A stretch of DNA of 64,000 nt, taken from contig NC_133930.1 in NCBI RefSeq assembly GCF_964199755.1, positions 29,933,571 through 29,997,570 of the forward strand, written 5' to 3'. The notes below the pieces were generated by a model. The model was not told where the DNA came from, ran no database searches, and saw only the letters and a program-made list of their open reading frames with translations. Below are positions 40,555-54,500 of the stretch, one piece after another (position 1 is the stretch's first letter; every line of letters starts with the position of its first letter). The DNA is from Larus michahellis (taxonomy: Eukaryota; Chordata; Aves; Charadriiformes; Laridae). Both the position numbers and the translations under genes were made by a program.

Positions 40555-41138
40555 TGCAGTGGCCAGTAGATCTAGGGAGGTGATTCTGCCCCTCTACTTT
40601 GCTCTGGTGAGACCCCACTTGGAGTACTGCGTCCAGCTCTGAAGTCCTCACCACAAGGACACGGACCTGTTGGAGCAGGTCCAGTGGAAGGCCACAAAGA
40701 TGCTCAGAGGGTGGGAGCACCTCTGCTATGAGGACAGGCTGAGAGATTTGGGTTTGTTCAGCCTGGAGAAGAGAAGGCTCCAAGGAGACCTCATAGCAGC
40801 CTCCCAGTACCTAAAGGGGGCCTACAGGAGAGATGCGGAGGGACTCTTTTATCAGGGAGTGTAGTGATAGGATGAGGGGTAATGGCTTCAAACTGAAGGA
40901 GGGTAGATTTAGATTGGATATCAGGAAAAAATTCTTCACTGTAAGGGTAGTGAGGCAGGGGCACAGGTTGCCCAGGGAAGCTGTGGATGCCCCTTCCCTG
41001 GAAGTGTTCAAGGCCAGGCTGGATGGGGCTTTGAGCAGCCTGGTCTAGTGGGAGGTGTCCCTGCCCAGGACAGGGGGCTTGGATCTAGATGATCTTTAAG
41101 GTCCCTTCCAACCCGAATCATTCTGTAATTCTGCGAAC
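40555..41138 (+). mobile_element. CR1 LINE 3' fragment
   Basis: A 5'-truncated CR1 covering the RT C-terminal end and 3' UTR. It is recognisable by 'gaccccacttggagtactgc' (PHLEYC), 'ttcagcctggagaagagaag' (FSLEKRR), 'aggaaaaaattcttcactgt' and the end 'aaggtcccttccaaccc' then 'attctgtaattctgcg'. Stops are frequent (TGA soon after 40640, TAG near 40862). It belongs to a different CR1 subfamily from the copies at 4588 and 51742. Confidence 0.92.
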
Positions 41139-42423
41139 AGTTCTAGCAGCTGTATACATACAGATGCCCTCTGGAGAACCAGAGTATTTTACCTCATGCT
41201 ACGCATGCAAGTCTCAGTCTCAACCTGGGTAATCTCATTTTCATGGGTGCTGAACACTGCGGTTCCCGATGGACTTTGGAGTAGTTGTGGATCATGATGA
41301 CCTCTGACAATAAAGTCGGTAATTTAGGAGATTGATTTGAAGTACGTAAAATGCAGAAACTTAAACCCGTTTACGTAATCGCTGGCAACTTCCTATTAGT
41401 TGCATTGTATTTCATGTTGAGGAAGCTGCATCTTAGGAGAAATAATGGCTAACTATCTGCTATTAAAACTAGAGCCACCTCCTATTAGGCTAAGCAACAC
41501 TAAAAGAGTAACTCCTACCATTCGAGATCTAATTAATTTGATCTTCTGCTTGGATCAGTCTATCAGCATGGCATTGAACACCACCTGGGTGAGCCCCACC
41601 AGGAAAGTTTTAGCTGTTGTTTTTTTTCTTTGCTTAGAACATAAAATGTTGGCTTGATTTTTCTAGATCAAAATAGGGTACAGTACAAATCAATAGGACA
41701 CTTATTTGATACCATGCAGAAATAAATTCATTCCTCCCCTATTAAAATGAAGCCACCAAAAAAAAAAAAAACCAACTCCAGATCCAATTCTTCTGGTTTA
41801 TTAGGGCTCAAAGTCTATACTTTTCAGAAGACTTAAGAAAAACAAAACCAAACTGTGGCCCATTGAAAGAGCTGTCTCTCCTTCAGGACCTTCTTCAGAA
41901 AAAAAAAGATAAAAAATTTAGACATTATTTTCATTCTATTCTTGTTAGTTCCTGAAGGATGAGAGCCTCCATCACTCCTTCACAGGGTAAGAACAGGACT
42001 TGAGTTGTTTTTCTGCTTTGTTTTTTTGAGGAAACCAGGAGGGAAGGGGATTAAGAACAAGTGTATTTGCCCAATATATAAGAATAGCTCCAGAACAGAT
42101 GCTTCTGTTTCTATGGTAACTATGACAACATACATACAAATTTTAACACGACGTAAATCATTTTTGTGCAAGTTATCAGGAAAGATTTAACTTCTTGATT
42201 ACACGTTCAGAAGCTTCCAATAGCTCTTAAATCTTCTTGATATTTCAGTTTCCGAGAACAACCATTTACTGCACAGAACAGAATAAGTACAACAGAAAAG
42301 TTGTTTTAGAAATTATTTAATTTACAAATGCATACACTGCTTCTTAAAACAACGACGGTGTAAAATCTTACCAACTCTCAGTTGGCTGCATTGATGTAAA
42401 TTCTCTTTTTAGCTTCATTTACA
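41139..42423. other. Intergenic; right part is probable PUM3 3' UTR
   Basis: AT-rich, without coding signal. The - strand sequence just past the PUM3 stop contains an ATTAAA variant signal at 42316-42321 and, further away, AATAAA at 41797-41802, so the 3' UTR could be ~0.1 or ~0.6 kb long. Confidence 0.5.
42316..42321 (-). terminator. PUM3: Candidate PUM3 polyadenylation signal ATTAAA
   Basis: ATTAAA on the - strand, about 103 bases after the PUM3 stop codon, is the nearest known signal variant. A canonical AATAAA (- strand) is at 41797-41802 and could serve a longer form. Confidence 0.4.
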
Positions 42424-42553
42424 CTAGGAAGTCAATTTCTCCAGTAATGCTTCTACTCCTTTTACATTTTTATTCTGCTTCAACTTTGGGACAAGCTTTT
42501 TCAGTCCTTTTTTGACTGTATTTGCTACTTTTTGATCAGCACTCCGGAGAAGG
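42424..42553 (-). CDS. PUM3: PUM3 last coding exon
   Basis: Begins after 'tttcttgtag' by completing a TG|C codon, then reads [19 protein letters not shown] and ends LLEKLTS with TAG at 42424-42426 (- strand). The C-terminal GVEALLEKL matches the conserved end of vertebrate PUM3. Confidence 0.95.
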
Positions 42554-45500
42554 CTACAAGAAACGGGAAAAAAAACAAGGATGTCAGAAGTCAGCAAGTA
42601 GGTCATAGGAAAAGAAGCCCAGGTCTCCTCCACCCACTCCGGTGCCACGGATGCTGCTGAGTGCCCCCAAAGCCATCCCTTCTCCCAGCTGAACTGGCCC
42701 CGATCCCACAGCATGTCCTCCCAGGTCACAGGATCCAGCCCATGACTATGTTGGTCACCCTCCATTAAACGCGCTCCAGTTACTGATACCTTTCTTGTAA
42801 TAGGGGTCCTAAAACTGGATGCAGTGAAGTACATCTAAGACACGTCAAGTACTTTCACTATTGTACTTCTGTGCTTTGTTTAGCACAGGACTACAGAGCC
42901 TTACCAGTTCTGTTATTTTTTAGGTAATACTTTTGGAAAATAAGACAGCTTTCCCAGATACCTTTCCTTCCCCAGCAACACGGAAATTCATCGTAAGCTG
43001 TAAAACGCTGTTAGGAAAGAAAAAGCTTCTGCACTGTCCAGATCAACCCAGGCAGTGATTGTCCTTCTCCCCTTCCTTCAGGTAGTAGTAAAATGTTCTT
43101 GGATTATAACATAAAAGCAGTAGAGGTAATGGCACACCTAATTTCCTACTTCAAAATGATGAGTGAAGACTGCCAAAAAAACTTAATGTCTTCAACAGTC
43201 AATGTGTGCAATCCAGAACAGAATTATAGGTTGCACTGGCATACAAATAAACTAAGACTGGAAGCAAACTATAACACCCATGTACTTGGTACCAAGCGGG
43301 CTGCATGATACTATAAGTCTAGGATTCTTCCAAAAGGCTCCCAAATTTACAGCTACCTAAAGGCTGTTTCTTGCCTACTTTTTAAACAAGGATTAGACAT
43401 AGCAACCTGAACTGAGTAAGGCAGAAAAGGGATTAGTGTAACTTAAGGTGAGATTTAAATTTTGTCTCCTTAGGACTCCAAACGCTGTGCAGGATGGCAA
43501 ACCTATAGGCAGTAAAGCATGGGATGTCCATCTGACAACAACACTATTTTCAGCTACTTTTTTCCTAGATTTCTATGACTATGACTAACTTATTTCTAGC
43601 AGCAACTTTGTTACACTTTTAGCTGTGACAGCACTATTTAATCAAGAGGCCTTCTTTAAAACTGAATTAACAAAGGTGAGGAATGATACTTTTTCAGCTT
43701 TTCTGAGAGTTATGTACCGCTGAAAACAGCAGGAAAGTCAAGAGTACTGACAATGGATGTGTTGAACACATTGGTGTTTAACATGTAGAGATTCACACAT
43801 TTCACCACCAGGGACAAAAGAGCATACAAAGTAGCAAGCCACTCTGGAACGCATTTTATTTATTTCTCTAAGTGAATTTCATCTGCCAACAGCTATACAT
43901 GTGAAACTGCTTTCAGATTCTTGGTATCCACAGATATTTCAAGACACTGTACTTTTAATACAGAACGTCTGATAATACAGCCAAACGACCAACTTAGGTT
44001 TGGGACTGGGTTTTTTTAATTATTGCTCTGGAAGTTCTTCTAAGATCTGGTAAGCAGGCACCTAGGTATTTTGCGGATATAAAACATAACTTTTACAGGT
44101 TACAGAAATGACATATGGAAATCAGAAGGTCATTTGGTGAAGTATATTTTTACCCATTTTCTACTCTGATGTAACACATCATTGATAATTTAAAAAGAAT
44201 ACTGTGGAGGAGTCAGATGTAGAAACGTAAATAGAACAGCATGCATGACGTTCAAGTACTTACAACGCTTTATTTACACTAAGCTGTATTGTAATGTCTG
44301 CAAAGAGCCCTCCCATTACCTTAGGAATCTTCCCACTTGTACTAGGTCAGACCGAGGCCCCGGACTTTTTATAAAAATCAGATTAAAAGCAAGTAGGGCA
44401 AGAAAGCAGAGGGTCCAGAGGACAGCAGGTAACTAAGAAATCAAGCACACGCAATGAACTGCTCATAACTGGCAAATAACCTTAAATTACTAGAAAGCCA
44501 AAAATCTTCAAGTGGACTGACTGGGTAATTCTGAGTTTCAGATCTGCACATAAGTGACAGATGGCTTCCTAGAGCCACAAACAAAACAAAAATCAATCAT
44601 ATCTTCAGGGAGAACTGGAGTTGTCTGAAAATTACCTCTGTCTGAGGGATCTGAGCTCCTTTAAGACAAAAGAAGTATCTGAATATTTTTTTTAAACTAT
44701 TTTATGTAAAAACATATTGCAATTATCATCTATACCAGACTAAATTAGATTCATCATTGCTGTATGATTTAGGTAACCTTTTGACTTGAATGCATGCAGT
44801 TAAACAAAGATGAGATTAATTACTATATGTTAGTGAGGTAAGCAGGTGTCACATGAAATGGAACAAAAGCAGCTGGTTATGTTCCGTGTGTTCTCAGTTG
44901 CCTAAAGAAAAGGGTGTCATGCCTAAAGAGCCATCAAAAGCAGTTCAAACTACAAAGGATTCAGATTTAATTAAAATTTTTAAAAAAACAAACAACCAAA
45001 CCTAAAAACAGAATTCAGTCAAACACAAACACACACACTCTCGTCCCCCATACTGTTATCTCTCTTTCCCATTAGGTGAGTTTCAGTGTTCGTGAAAAAT
45101 GTTCAATGGACAATCTGGGAGACAAGCCCCCTTCCTTGGTAACAACGCACACTTATCAAAGCCCCACCCTGTAATGCCACCAGTAACAGCAGAGAAAGCG
45201 AAAGACTGATTCTTCACAGACTTTTCCATAAAACACAACGCTCCTGTGCTCATTTTTGCTAACAAGCAATTACTAATTTCCTGTTTTTTCCTGTAAGTCT
45301 TCAAAACCTATTCAGAGACTGTGTCACAGTGACAGCCAAACCATTATTAAAGTGTTATGCATGGAAAACATTCCACTAATTTACTTTGCAACTTTATTTG
45401 GGCAATCAAAATAGCTTAGTACGTAAACCAGCAACACCACACGTTAAATGAATCTCAACTTTGAGTCAGGGGGAAAAAAGCCCAAGCATTAATACGCTGT

Positions 45501-48500
45501 CAATGAACAAGCCTTTGTAACAAATCTCTACTGAACATCTGTGCACAGGATCAGCTAACTTAAAGGCATTAGATATATTTATTGAATTCTAAAGGCCTGT
45601 CATGAGAGGCAAAGAAAAAGTGTTATCATTTTAGCAGCTGAACAATTTTAACAGCCAGATCCATATGACTATTATGATGTTGCATAAACAGGTTTTTGTA
45701 ATGGATTGCAACTTTTCTTCTACTACCAATTCTTCTCACTAGTGCTCTGAATGATAATGACTAAACAAAGTTAGACTTAACCTCCGATCAGAAGTCCTAC
45801 TAGTGAAAACAGCTTTTGATTCACCTGCATGTCAAAGTAGCCTCACTCTGAAGTCAAAAAGAGCAGAGATGGAAAGCAATCTGCAAGGAGTAACTTTAGG
45901 ACAGGGAGAAGCAGGGCGGAAAAAAGGGAGAAGTTTTTATTTTTCAAAGTCATGTTGTCCGTTTGAATCGTTTGCTGATTTTGGCTCAATGCAAGTCTTT
46001 ATGAGGAGCCAGCAGTGCAATGCTAAGCCAGCAGTTCCAGAACACAGACCACACACTTGGGGCTGAAGACAAAACCTTGGGTTTCTACCTGACACTGACA
46101 GGTAGTCGCAAAGCGAAAACAGCAATGATTAACACAGCTGTTCACATCTGAAAAAAACTAAATGTTAATTTTACCCGTGGGGTCTTTTATTATCTCACTA
46201 GTTGCACAGTTCACCGCTTCGAAGTTGTGAGCCAGTCAGCTCCTCATAAGCCTTTTCATAGTCTATTCTTTTATATAGCCTATTGCAAACACTTTTCTAC
46301 TTCAGTTTGAGACATACTTAGGGCTCCCTAATTACAGCATCAACAGAAAGCAGTAAGTTACCAAAAAAAAAATAAATCTGGATTCTTGTATGCCACCACC
46401 AGTCACAAATATTTCAGAGTTAATTATTTTAATGTAGCTATTTGTGGAGAGCTCTTTTGAGAATTTTGTGCTTGTAAAACACGACATGGTAGTCACAATT
46501 TTAAAAATAAATTTGATTTTTAATCTTAAGATTTTCCAACATTGAGTTACTTCTCAGTATTGCAATACCGTGAGCTCAAGAAACAACATATGGAAACTCT
46601 GGTTTGAATTCTTCTAGTACCCTGTTCCATCACAGACTTACCAGTGGCATGAAAGACAGTACATATTGATAAAAAAAATGGCATTTTACTAGTAGAAATT
46701 TCAACTGATGTTCTCTTAGCTGTTCAATAAATTAACACTGGAACCCAATCAGAAATAGCTATGTGCCTTACGTACCAACAAAGAATAATGGCACCTCGAT
46801 TTACTTCTGCCCAGGTCTTCATATTCTCAATACCAACACGTTCCAACAATGTTCTTCCAAAGCAAACTGTAAAATGTGGGAAAGGGGTAGGGAGAAGAAA
46901 AGAAGACAAAAATTAGACAGCATCTTTATATAAAGAAGCCTGTTAGAAGTCTTCTGCAGTTGTGATTTAATCTAATTGTTTTTAGACACCAAACATTCTC
47001 AAACTTTTGCTCTCACAAAGTAACTGACTGTTCAATGCAATGAATACCTTTATAGATCTTTGACTACTTCCAAGCATTGCTTAAAATTAGACAATAGCAG
47101 AACTGTGTGGCAGCTTACTAGTATAAAACAGACAAACTTGCTGTTTATTTTTTTAAAAGGGTGTCAAAAGCTATTCATGTCTTAAAGAAGATGTCCATTT
47201 CAAAGAAAGAACTTGTTAAGAACCAACACAAGATTATAATTATATGCAACATACTAATACATACACAATTCTGCTGAAAAATGCTATCCTTTAAGCATCT
47301 GACTACAACTGAAGAAACAGAATTCGCACAGATGAAGTTACTTAAAACTTCAGAGCTAATCCTTTATTGGTGCATCAAAACCACTAGGAACCTTATTTAT
47401 TTCAGCTGTTCTGATACTGCACACTCTATTTCTTCATTAACCTTGAAAGCTTAGGGTGGTTCGCAGATTCATTACACTAATGGCATATGCAAAAGAAAGA
47501 ACCTAGGCCGACCTTTAGTCCCCAGCTGAATTTGAGGAACTAAACTACAGGCAAAACTGCATTTACAACTTGTATGCTATGCAAACTTATCAGGAAGCAA
47601 CCCCAAAAAACCCACCCAACCCCAACAAACTCCAACATCCAATCAAACGCTGAAGCTGTTTTTCACTGTCACTTTAAATCAGAATTCCATCTGAAGAACA
47701 CGTCAGTCTTTATTCAGCTTGCTCCCTATATGATAACAATTTGGCTGTTTTTAAATCACAATTCCATAAATTCAGAGCAGCAATTCTGAATGGCGCACTC
47801 TTTGGCGGAAAACAAAGAAACCAAAGGGAAGAGCTTATGTTCAAAATGGGAACTGCCCAATGTTAGCAGAAGTAAATGCAGATACCTATCATCATCTCAA
47901 GCTAGTCTCTGAAAGACACTCATATAAAACTTCTCCTTTGCACATTTTTAATCATCCACTTGAGAGGTAGCAAAACAGCCTCCTTTCAGAAACATTTAAC
48001 AAAGGCAAACTAACTCCTATTTTTAAAGGAAACAATGGATATCTGAATGTACTAAGAAGAAGAAAAGAAAAAAAGAAAAAAAAAGAACACACTTTAACAA
48101 GGTCTGATTATTTCTACAAAAGAAAAAAGCCCCCTACACACAGAGCAGTTCCTTCCAGATTATACTATGCCACCCCCACCCAGCTCCTTTCATTTTTTGA
48201 GGTTTTTGTATGAGAAAAAGTAATCTCTATTAGGATATGGCGATTCACACAACAAGACTTTACGGTTATGTAATAAAATAAGTTGAAAAGCTATATTAAG
48301 ATGAGAACATCTGTGCCCAATATCTGCCTTCTGGGATATAAAATAGCAACGATGTCCTATTTTTGTGCATGAATTATTGTAATAAGAGTTATAAAGCATT
48401 AACCCAGCAGCACTAATGAACACAGTAAAGATTACAGTTTACAGCACTAATGAAACAAGTCTTTCTGTTAGAAAGACTTTACGTTTTCTATTATTAACCT

Positions 48501-51500
48501 TTAAATTGCTGTGTAATTTAGCAAAGCTATCAAGACATTTTAAGCACAGAAATGAACCCTGTCCAAAGTATAGAGTAAACCCCTGAGATAAAAACCAGAC
48601 CAGTACTTGTTTTGCAGAAAAAGCAAAATTATCTTTGGGATTCTGTTCATACAACAGCTCTCAACAGCAAAAAGACAGAAACAACAATCTTAGAGATGTT
48701 AAATTTTCCGTATGTTAGTATATTCAAAGAAATAAATGCATCAATCTTATTTTAGGTCAGATAACTGATTACTCTTAAGTCATAATTTGATCAAATAAAG
48801 CTGAATTTCCAACATACCTTCTTTTCCACTCTCTCTCATTTTTTCATCTTGCTCTATTAACCATTTCAAAACTAGATGGCCTGCTGGATGCTCTGCAATG
48901 TGAAGCTGTAAGGGGAAAAACCAAACCAAACACAAATTATTTAATGATGATGTTTCAAAATGCAGTTACATGTCTGTCCATAAATATTCCTGCTTGATTT
49001 ATCCACTCCGCCCATATCACACTGATCCATTTAGTCATCCATCACCTATGCAAATATCAACAAGTTTCATGCTAGTGTCTAAATACTTATTTAACTGACC
49101 AGTTTATTTTTTTACCACCTTCCCCTTTCAGTAATATAAAACATATCAATCAATGTTTCATCCACCCTTCCCCAAGGACTTCATGCTTACTAAGCAGAAT
49201 CTCTCGGTCTAGCTGCCTCTACAAGAACTTCCAGACTTTCCACATTGTCACAGACTTTCACTACAGACTGAAAACATGAGTAGTTCTCATAAAATGCTGT
49301 AAAATGCCCACCTTAAAGAAGGAGAAAGACAGACCAAATTCAGCACAACTACGAAAACCTGGAGGGCATTTATCTTAAATATAGTGTACACAGCATTTTG
49401 CGTTTTCTCGTCTACAGACACATCTGACTGATCTTAACAAAACAGGGGAGAGGCACACTTTGAAGAGAAGATCATAATGTAAAGACAAACAGCTATTACT
49501 GTAAAGACAAACAGCTATTATCCAAGATCCTTCCCTGCATGGAGATATGCATACCTGAAAGCTAAGAGACCCTATCATTCTCAGTATAAACAGTCAAATG
49601 AACTATAAAAATTCAATAACTGCTTGAGTGCATAGCAATAACATTAAAAGAGAGTCTGCGTAACATGATTGTCAGCTACCTTCCAACAAAGTGTTTAAAG
49701 AGGTTCTGAAGATTCAAGATCATGAAGTACCTTGCTCTACAACTCAAATTAAATGCTGGCTCAAGCCTTCATCACTCCAGATGCAACAATAATAAACTAT
49801 AAAAGGAAAATGTCAGGAACCAGAGACCACGTCTAATGTACGAGTGCTATCAGGTCAGTACATTAGCACCTTACGTAAAGGAAAAACTGAGCAGATTTCA
49901 ATTTGGTGATACAAAACAAGCAAACACTTGGCAAGATCTCAGCACCTTGTCCTCTCTTACGTTACCTGCCCATCACGGCCACCTGGAACCAGCTCTTCTG
50001 CTGCTAAATTAGCAATTGCATCTAGTGCAGGCTGGACGTCACCAAGAGCTGTTCTTAAGATGTCAGCAACCAAGACAAAGGTAGCTTTGTCTACCACTAC
50101 TTCTTGGGTGTGTTCTTGCAAATATTCTAGCAAAGGTGAGGAAATGGCTTCCAGGAGTTCACGGCGGCGGAGTTCAGTATTCTTCTTACTGAAGAAAGAG
50201 ACAGCACATTACTACAGAGGACTTGCTCTGTATGCACATCAAGCAACATGAAAGTCAAAACATATACGCTATGTGAGACAGGTATAAACTACTGGAAGAT
50301 CAAAATAAAGCATTATCCTTCCCTCTTTCACATACAATTAAATACACGTTGCACACACCTTTTAAGAACACGTGGAGTGAGAAAATGTATAGTGTTTAAA
50401 GCTGACTGCCAGTAAACCTCAGATTTTTGTTAATGATAATTTAACCTCTAATTTTCTATGCATTGTTATCTCAACTAGAGATATATTTCTTAAACAGTTC
50501 ACTAATGATCTAAAATTGTTCTTCTTCAAAAGCTGATAAGCATTAATGTCAATACCACAGACTGAATTTAAATTAGCAATTTCCATTTTTATTGCTAGAT
50601 TTTGAGATATACTTTTATGCAACTCAAAACACCAATAACGTATATTAAAAATTTTTTGCTACGCCAAATTTGATGTATGAGTTCTTTAAACAAAGAACAC
50701 ATCACAATTTTTGCCCTTTACAAAAGGGATAAACTGCTGATCACTAATACATTGCTGGTCATCAATCATCATATACAATCATTAAACCAAAAATGCAAAA
50801 TTAAGGATTAAAGACTAACATACCTAATAATACTCATGTATTTTATATATATGTATTTACATTACTTAGTTATATTATGAAGAAAAGATGAAATTAAATG
50901 GATCATGACAGAAAAGTTGTGTGAACTTAGGGGAAAACAACTTAACCTTCGTATCTGAGTTACCTATAGGCATTTCCATCTCCCTGCTGCAGAAGTGTGA
51001 TGATTTCTGGAACAAAATGTGCAGGGTCTCTTGGACTTAGCAAGTACAACAAGACCTTCTTTCCATATTTGTTGTTTATTATATTGGGCAAAGAAGCATT
51101 TATTTCCTGTAAAAGTAAACGAACAGCAATAAAATATTAATGAAATAATAGTTTTGAGACATCAGTAATTACTGATTACCTTTCAAATGCAAAGCTTAGG
51201 AAAGGAAAACTACATACTATTAATAAGATTTGTATCTGCTTGTGAAATTAAATTAAAAAAACCCTGTAATCAGAATGAAAGTTGGGATAAGTGAGAGAAA
51301 TAAAAAAATATTAAGGCTTAAAATGTGTTCATCAGACGTATCAATGTCACCGATTAGAAAATACTACAAAAGGACAGGATTTGTTTTCACTGATACATTC
51401 AAGTAAAAAATACAATACATATTCTGGTATGTCACACACTGTAAAAATATAATCTCAGTAAAAGTCATAATCTTAGCAGACCACACAGACAAAGGTTCAC

Positions 51501-54500
51501 CTGCCACATCAACTAACAGAAATCACTGATACCATGCTGACTTTCAAGGGAGTGCACATAAGTACCTGAGCAGCAACAACAGTCTGTGGAAGGAAAAGTC
51601 AAACTTAAACTGATCACAGAACATTCACCAAGAAAAATGAAGTTTCCATAATGGAATAAAGCTGACTTTTGCTGGCAGTATTATATTGGGGTTTATTTGA
51701 GCTTTAATCAAAAACACTGGGCATTCCCCTGAGGCCCCAGAGGGCCAGTCAGTCTGACCTCGGTGCCTGGGAAGGTCATGGAACAGATCCTCCTCAGTGC
51801 CATTACACGGCACATGCAGGAGAACAGGGTGATCAGGCCCAGTCAGCATGGGTTTGTGAAGGGCAGGTCATGCCTATCAAACCTAATATCCTTCTACGAT
51901 AAGGTGACCCACTTAGTGGATGAGGGAAAAGCTGTGGATGTTATCTACTTGGATTTTTGCAAAGCTTTTGACACTGTTTCCCACAGCATTCTCCTGGAGA
52001 AACTGGCTGCTCATGGCCTGGACAGGTGTACTCTTCGCTGGGTAAAAAACTGGCTGGATGGCCGTGCCCAGAGAGTGGTGGTAAAGGGAGTTAAATCCAG
52101 TTGGTGTCCGGTCACAAGTGGGGTCCCCCAGGGCTCGGTGCTGGGGCCGGTTCTCTTTAATATCTTTATCAATGATCTGGATGAAGGGATCGAATGCACC
52201 CTCAGTAAGTTCGCAGATGACACTAAACTGGGCGGGCGTGTTGATCTGCTTGAGGGTAGGTTGGCTCTGCAGAGGGATCTGGACAGGCTGGACCAATGGG
52301 CTGAGACCAATGGTAGGAGGTTCAACAAGGCCAAGTGCCAGGTCCTGCACTTGGGTCACAACAACCCCATGCGGCGCTACAGGATTGGGGCAGAGCGGCT
52401 CGAAAGCAGCCCGGCAGAAAAGGACCTGGGGGTGTTGGTTGACAGCCGGCTGAATACGAGCCAGCAGTGTGCCCAGGTGGCCAAGAAGGCCAACAGCATC
52501 CTAGCCTGTTATCAGGAATAGTGTGGTGAGCCGGACTAGGGAGTGATCATCCCCCTGTACTCGGCACTGGTGAGGCCCCACCTCGAGTACTGCGTTCAGT
52601 TTTGGGCCCCTCGATACAAGAGGGACATTGAGGTGTTGGAGCGTGTCCAGAGAAGGGCTACAAAGCTGGTGAGGGGTCTGGAGGACAAACCTTATGAAGA
52701 ACGACTGAGGGAGCTGGGGTTGTTTAGCCTGGAGAAGAGGAGGCTGAGGGGAGACCTTATCACCCTCTACAACTACCTGAAAGGAGGTTGTAGAGAGATG
52801 GGGGCTGACCTCTTCTCCCTGGTGACAAGTGATAGGACGAGAGGAAATGGGTTCAAGTTATGTCAGGGGAGGTTTAGATTGGATATTAGGAAACATTTTT
52901 TCACTGAAAGGGTTATTAAACATTGGAATAGGCTGCCCAGGGAGGTGGTGGATTCGCCACCCCTGGAGGTGTTTAAAAAAAGGGTAGATGGGGCACTTAG
53001 GGACATGGTTTAGAAGTGGCTCTTGTCAGGGTAGGGTAAAGGTTGGACTTGATGATCTTAAAGGTCCCTTCCAACCTCAGCAATTCTATGATTCTATGAG
53101 TTGTTGGCTAGGAGTAACCACTTTGTAAACTACACAGTGGACGCTTCATACACTTGTGCACTAACATGGCGGAGGAAGAAACACATTCATATCGAGGGGA
53201 GTTTTCTTGCTTATAGAAGCACGCTGCTATCTTCAGATGGAAGCACCTATATTAGCCCATCTGTTTGTTTGTACTCAAAATTTTTGTCAGCTTCTCAACA
53301 AATGCCCTTTCCTACAGCAACACGCCTTCTAGGCAAGTTCCAAGTACCACTAGAAAACCCTGAATACCATCCGGGTACCCTTGACCAGTATGATAATCCA
53401 TTCTTGACAACTTTTAATATACATATAAAATTTATGACTATCAAAGCAAAGAAGGGCTATACAGAGCTTTGGGCACTTTCAGCACATTTCGCAGGCCATA
53501 GTCCTTAAAAACCTTTTTTTCCACCATGAAAGTCCTTCCAGTAAGATCTATAAAAAGATAAATAGAACAATTTAAACCAATGTCACCCTTTCTTAAGATG
53601 AAGCTTGGTTGGTTGTCTTTGAGGGTAAGAGAAATAGAGAAAGGTGGTTGGAAGCTGGCAGGAAATGTTACGATAACATTCTTATTTCCAAAACATCGCC
53701 TAAACCTAGGTGAAAATGAGTTTTTGTAAACTGAGAGGAACATCAGTTTAACGTAGCACTGTAACTATGAACAAAAACCTACTACTGCAACCTTCACACT
53801 CTGGGCATGGGAAAAAAAATAAAAATCTTTTCTGAGAAAAAACCAAAACCTAAGACCACATTCTGTCTTCTCAGCATGTACATTCAGATTCAGATGTACG
53901 TGAAGTTCATTTATCAATTAAATGGATGACAAAGCTGCTGAAATATTTCAAAACTTAAAATAGGTAAAGAAAGTATTTTGTTTAGTACAAATAAAAACAA
54001 AAATCTGCACTTTGAAACCAACCTATAACACGGCTATTTTGTATAAAAGATAACAAACACTTTTTTTTTTTAAATCCTCCAAAAGTGTACTTCTCTCACT
54101 GATTTAGACCAATTACAGAATTTGGTCGCTTTCAGTGTCAGCACTGAAAGCTGGCACTTTCATCTTTCTCCTAGTAGGAGAAACTCTGAACACCACAGGC
54201 ATGCTGTCTCTTGTTGGCAACGTCTCCCTAACACTGCCTGCTTGGAGTCCTCATGAAACAGAGGGATTTCCTGCTAAAATTTGCCCAAATCCTGACACAC
54301 CACGCTCACAATGTATAGTTCATATCACATATGAAGGCATAAAGCACCATACATATTATTTGGTCCTGGATTAAGACTCCATGGAGCTAACATATGATGA
54401 GAAGGAAAGACTTTCCCCAGAGGATTTAAGGAGCTTAAAACCTTCCCTTACCTACCAGCCATTCTGCCAATCCACGTAAGTGATCAGTTTTATAATACTA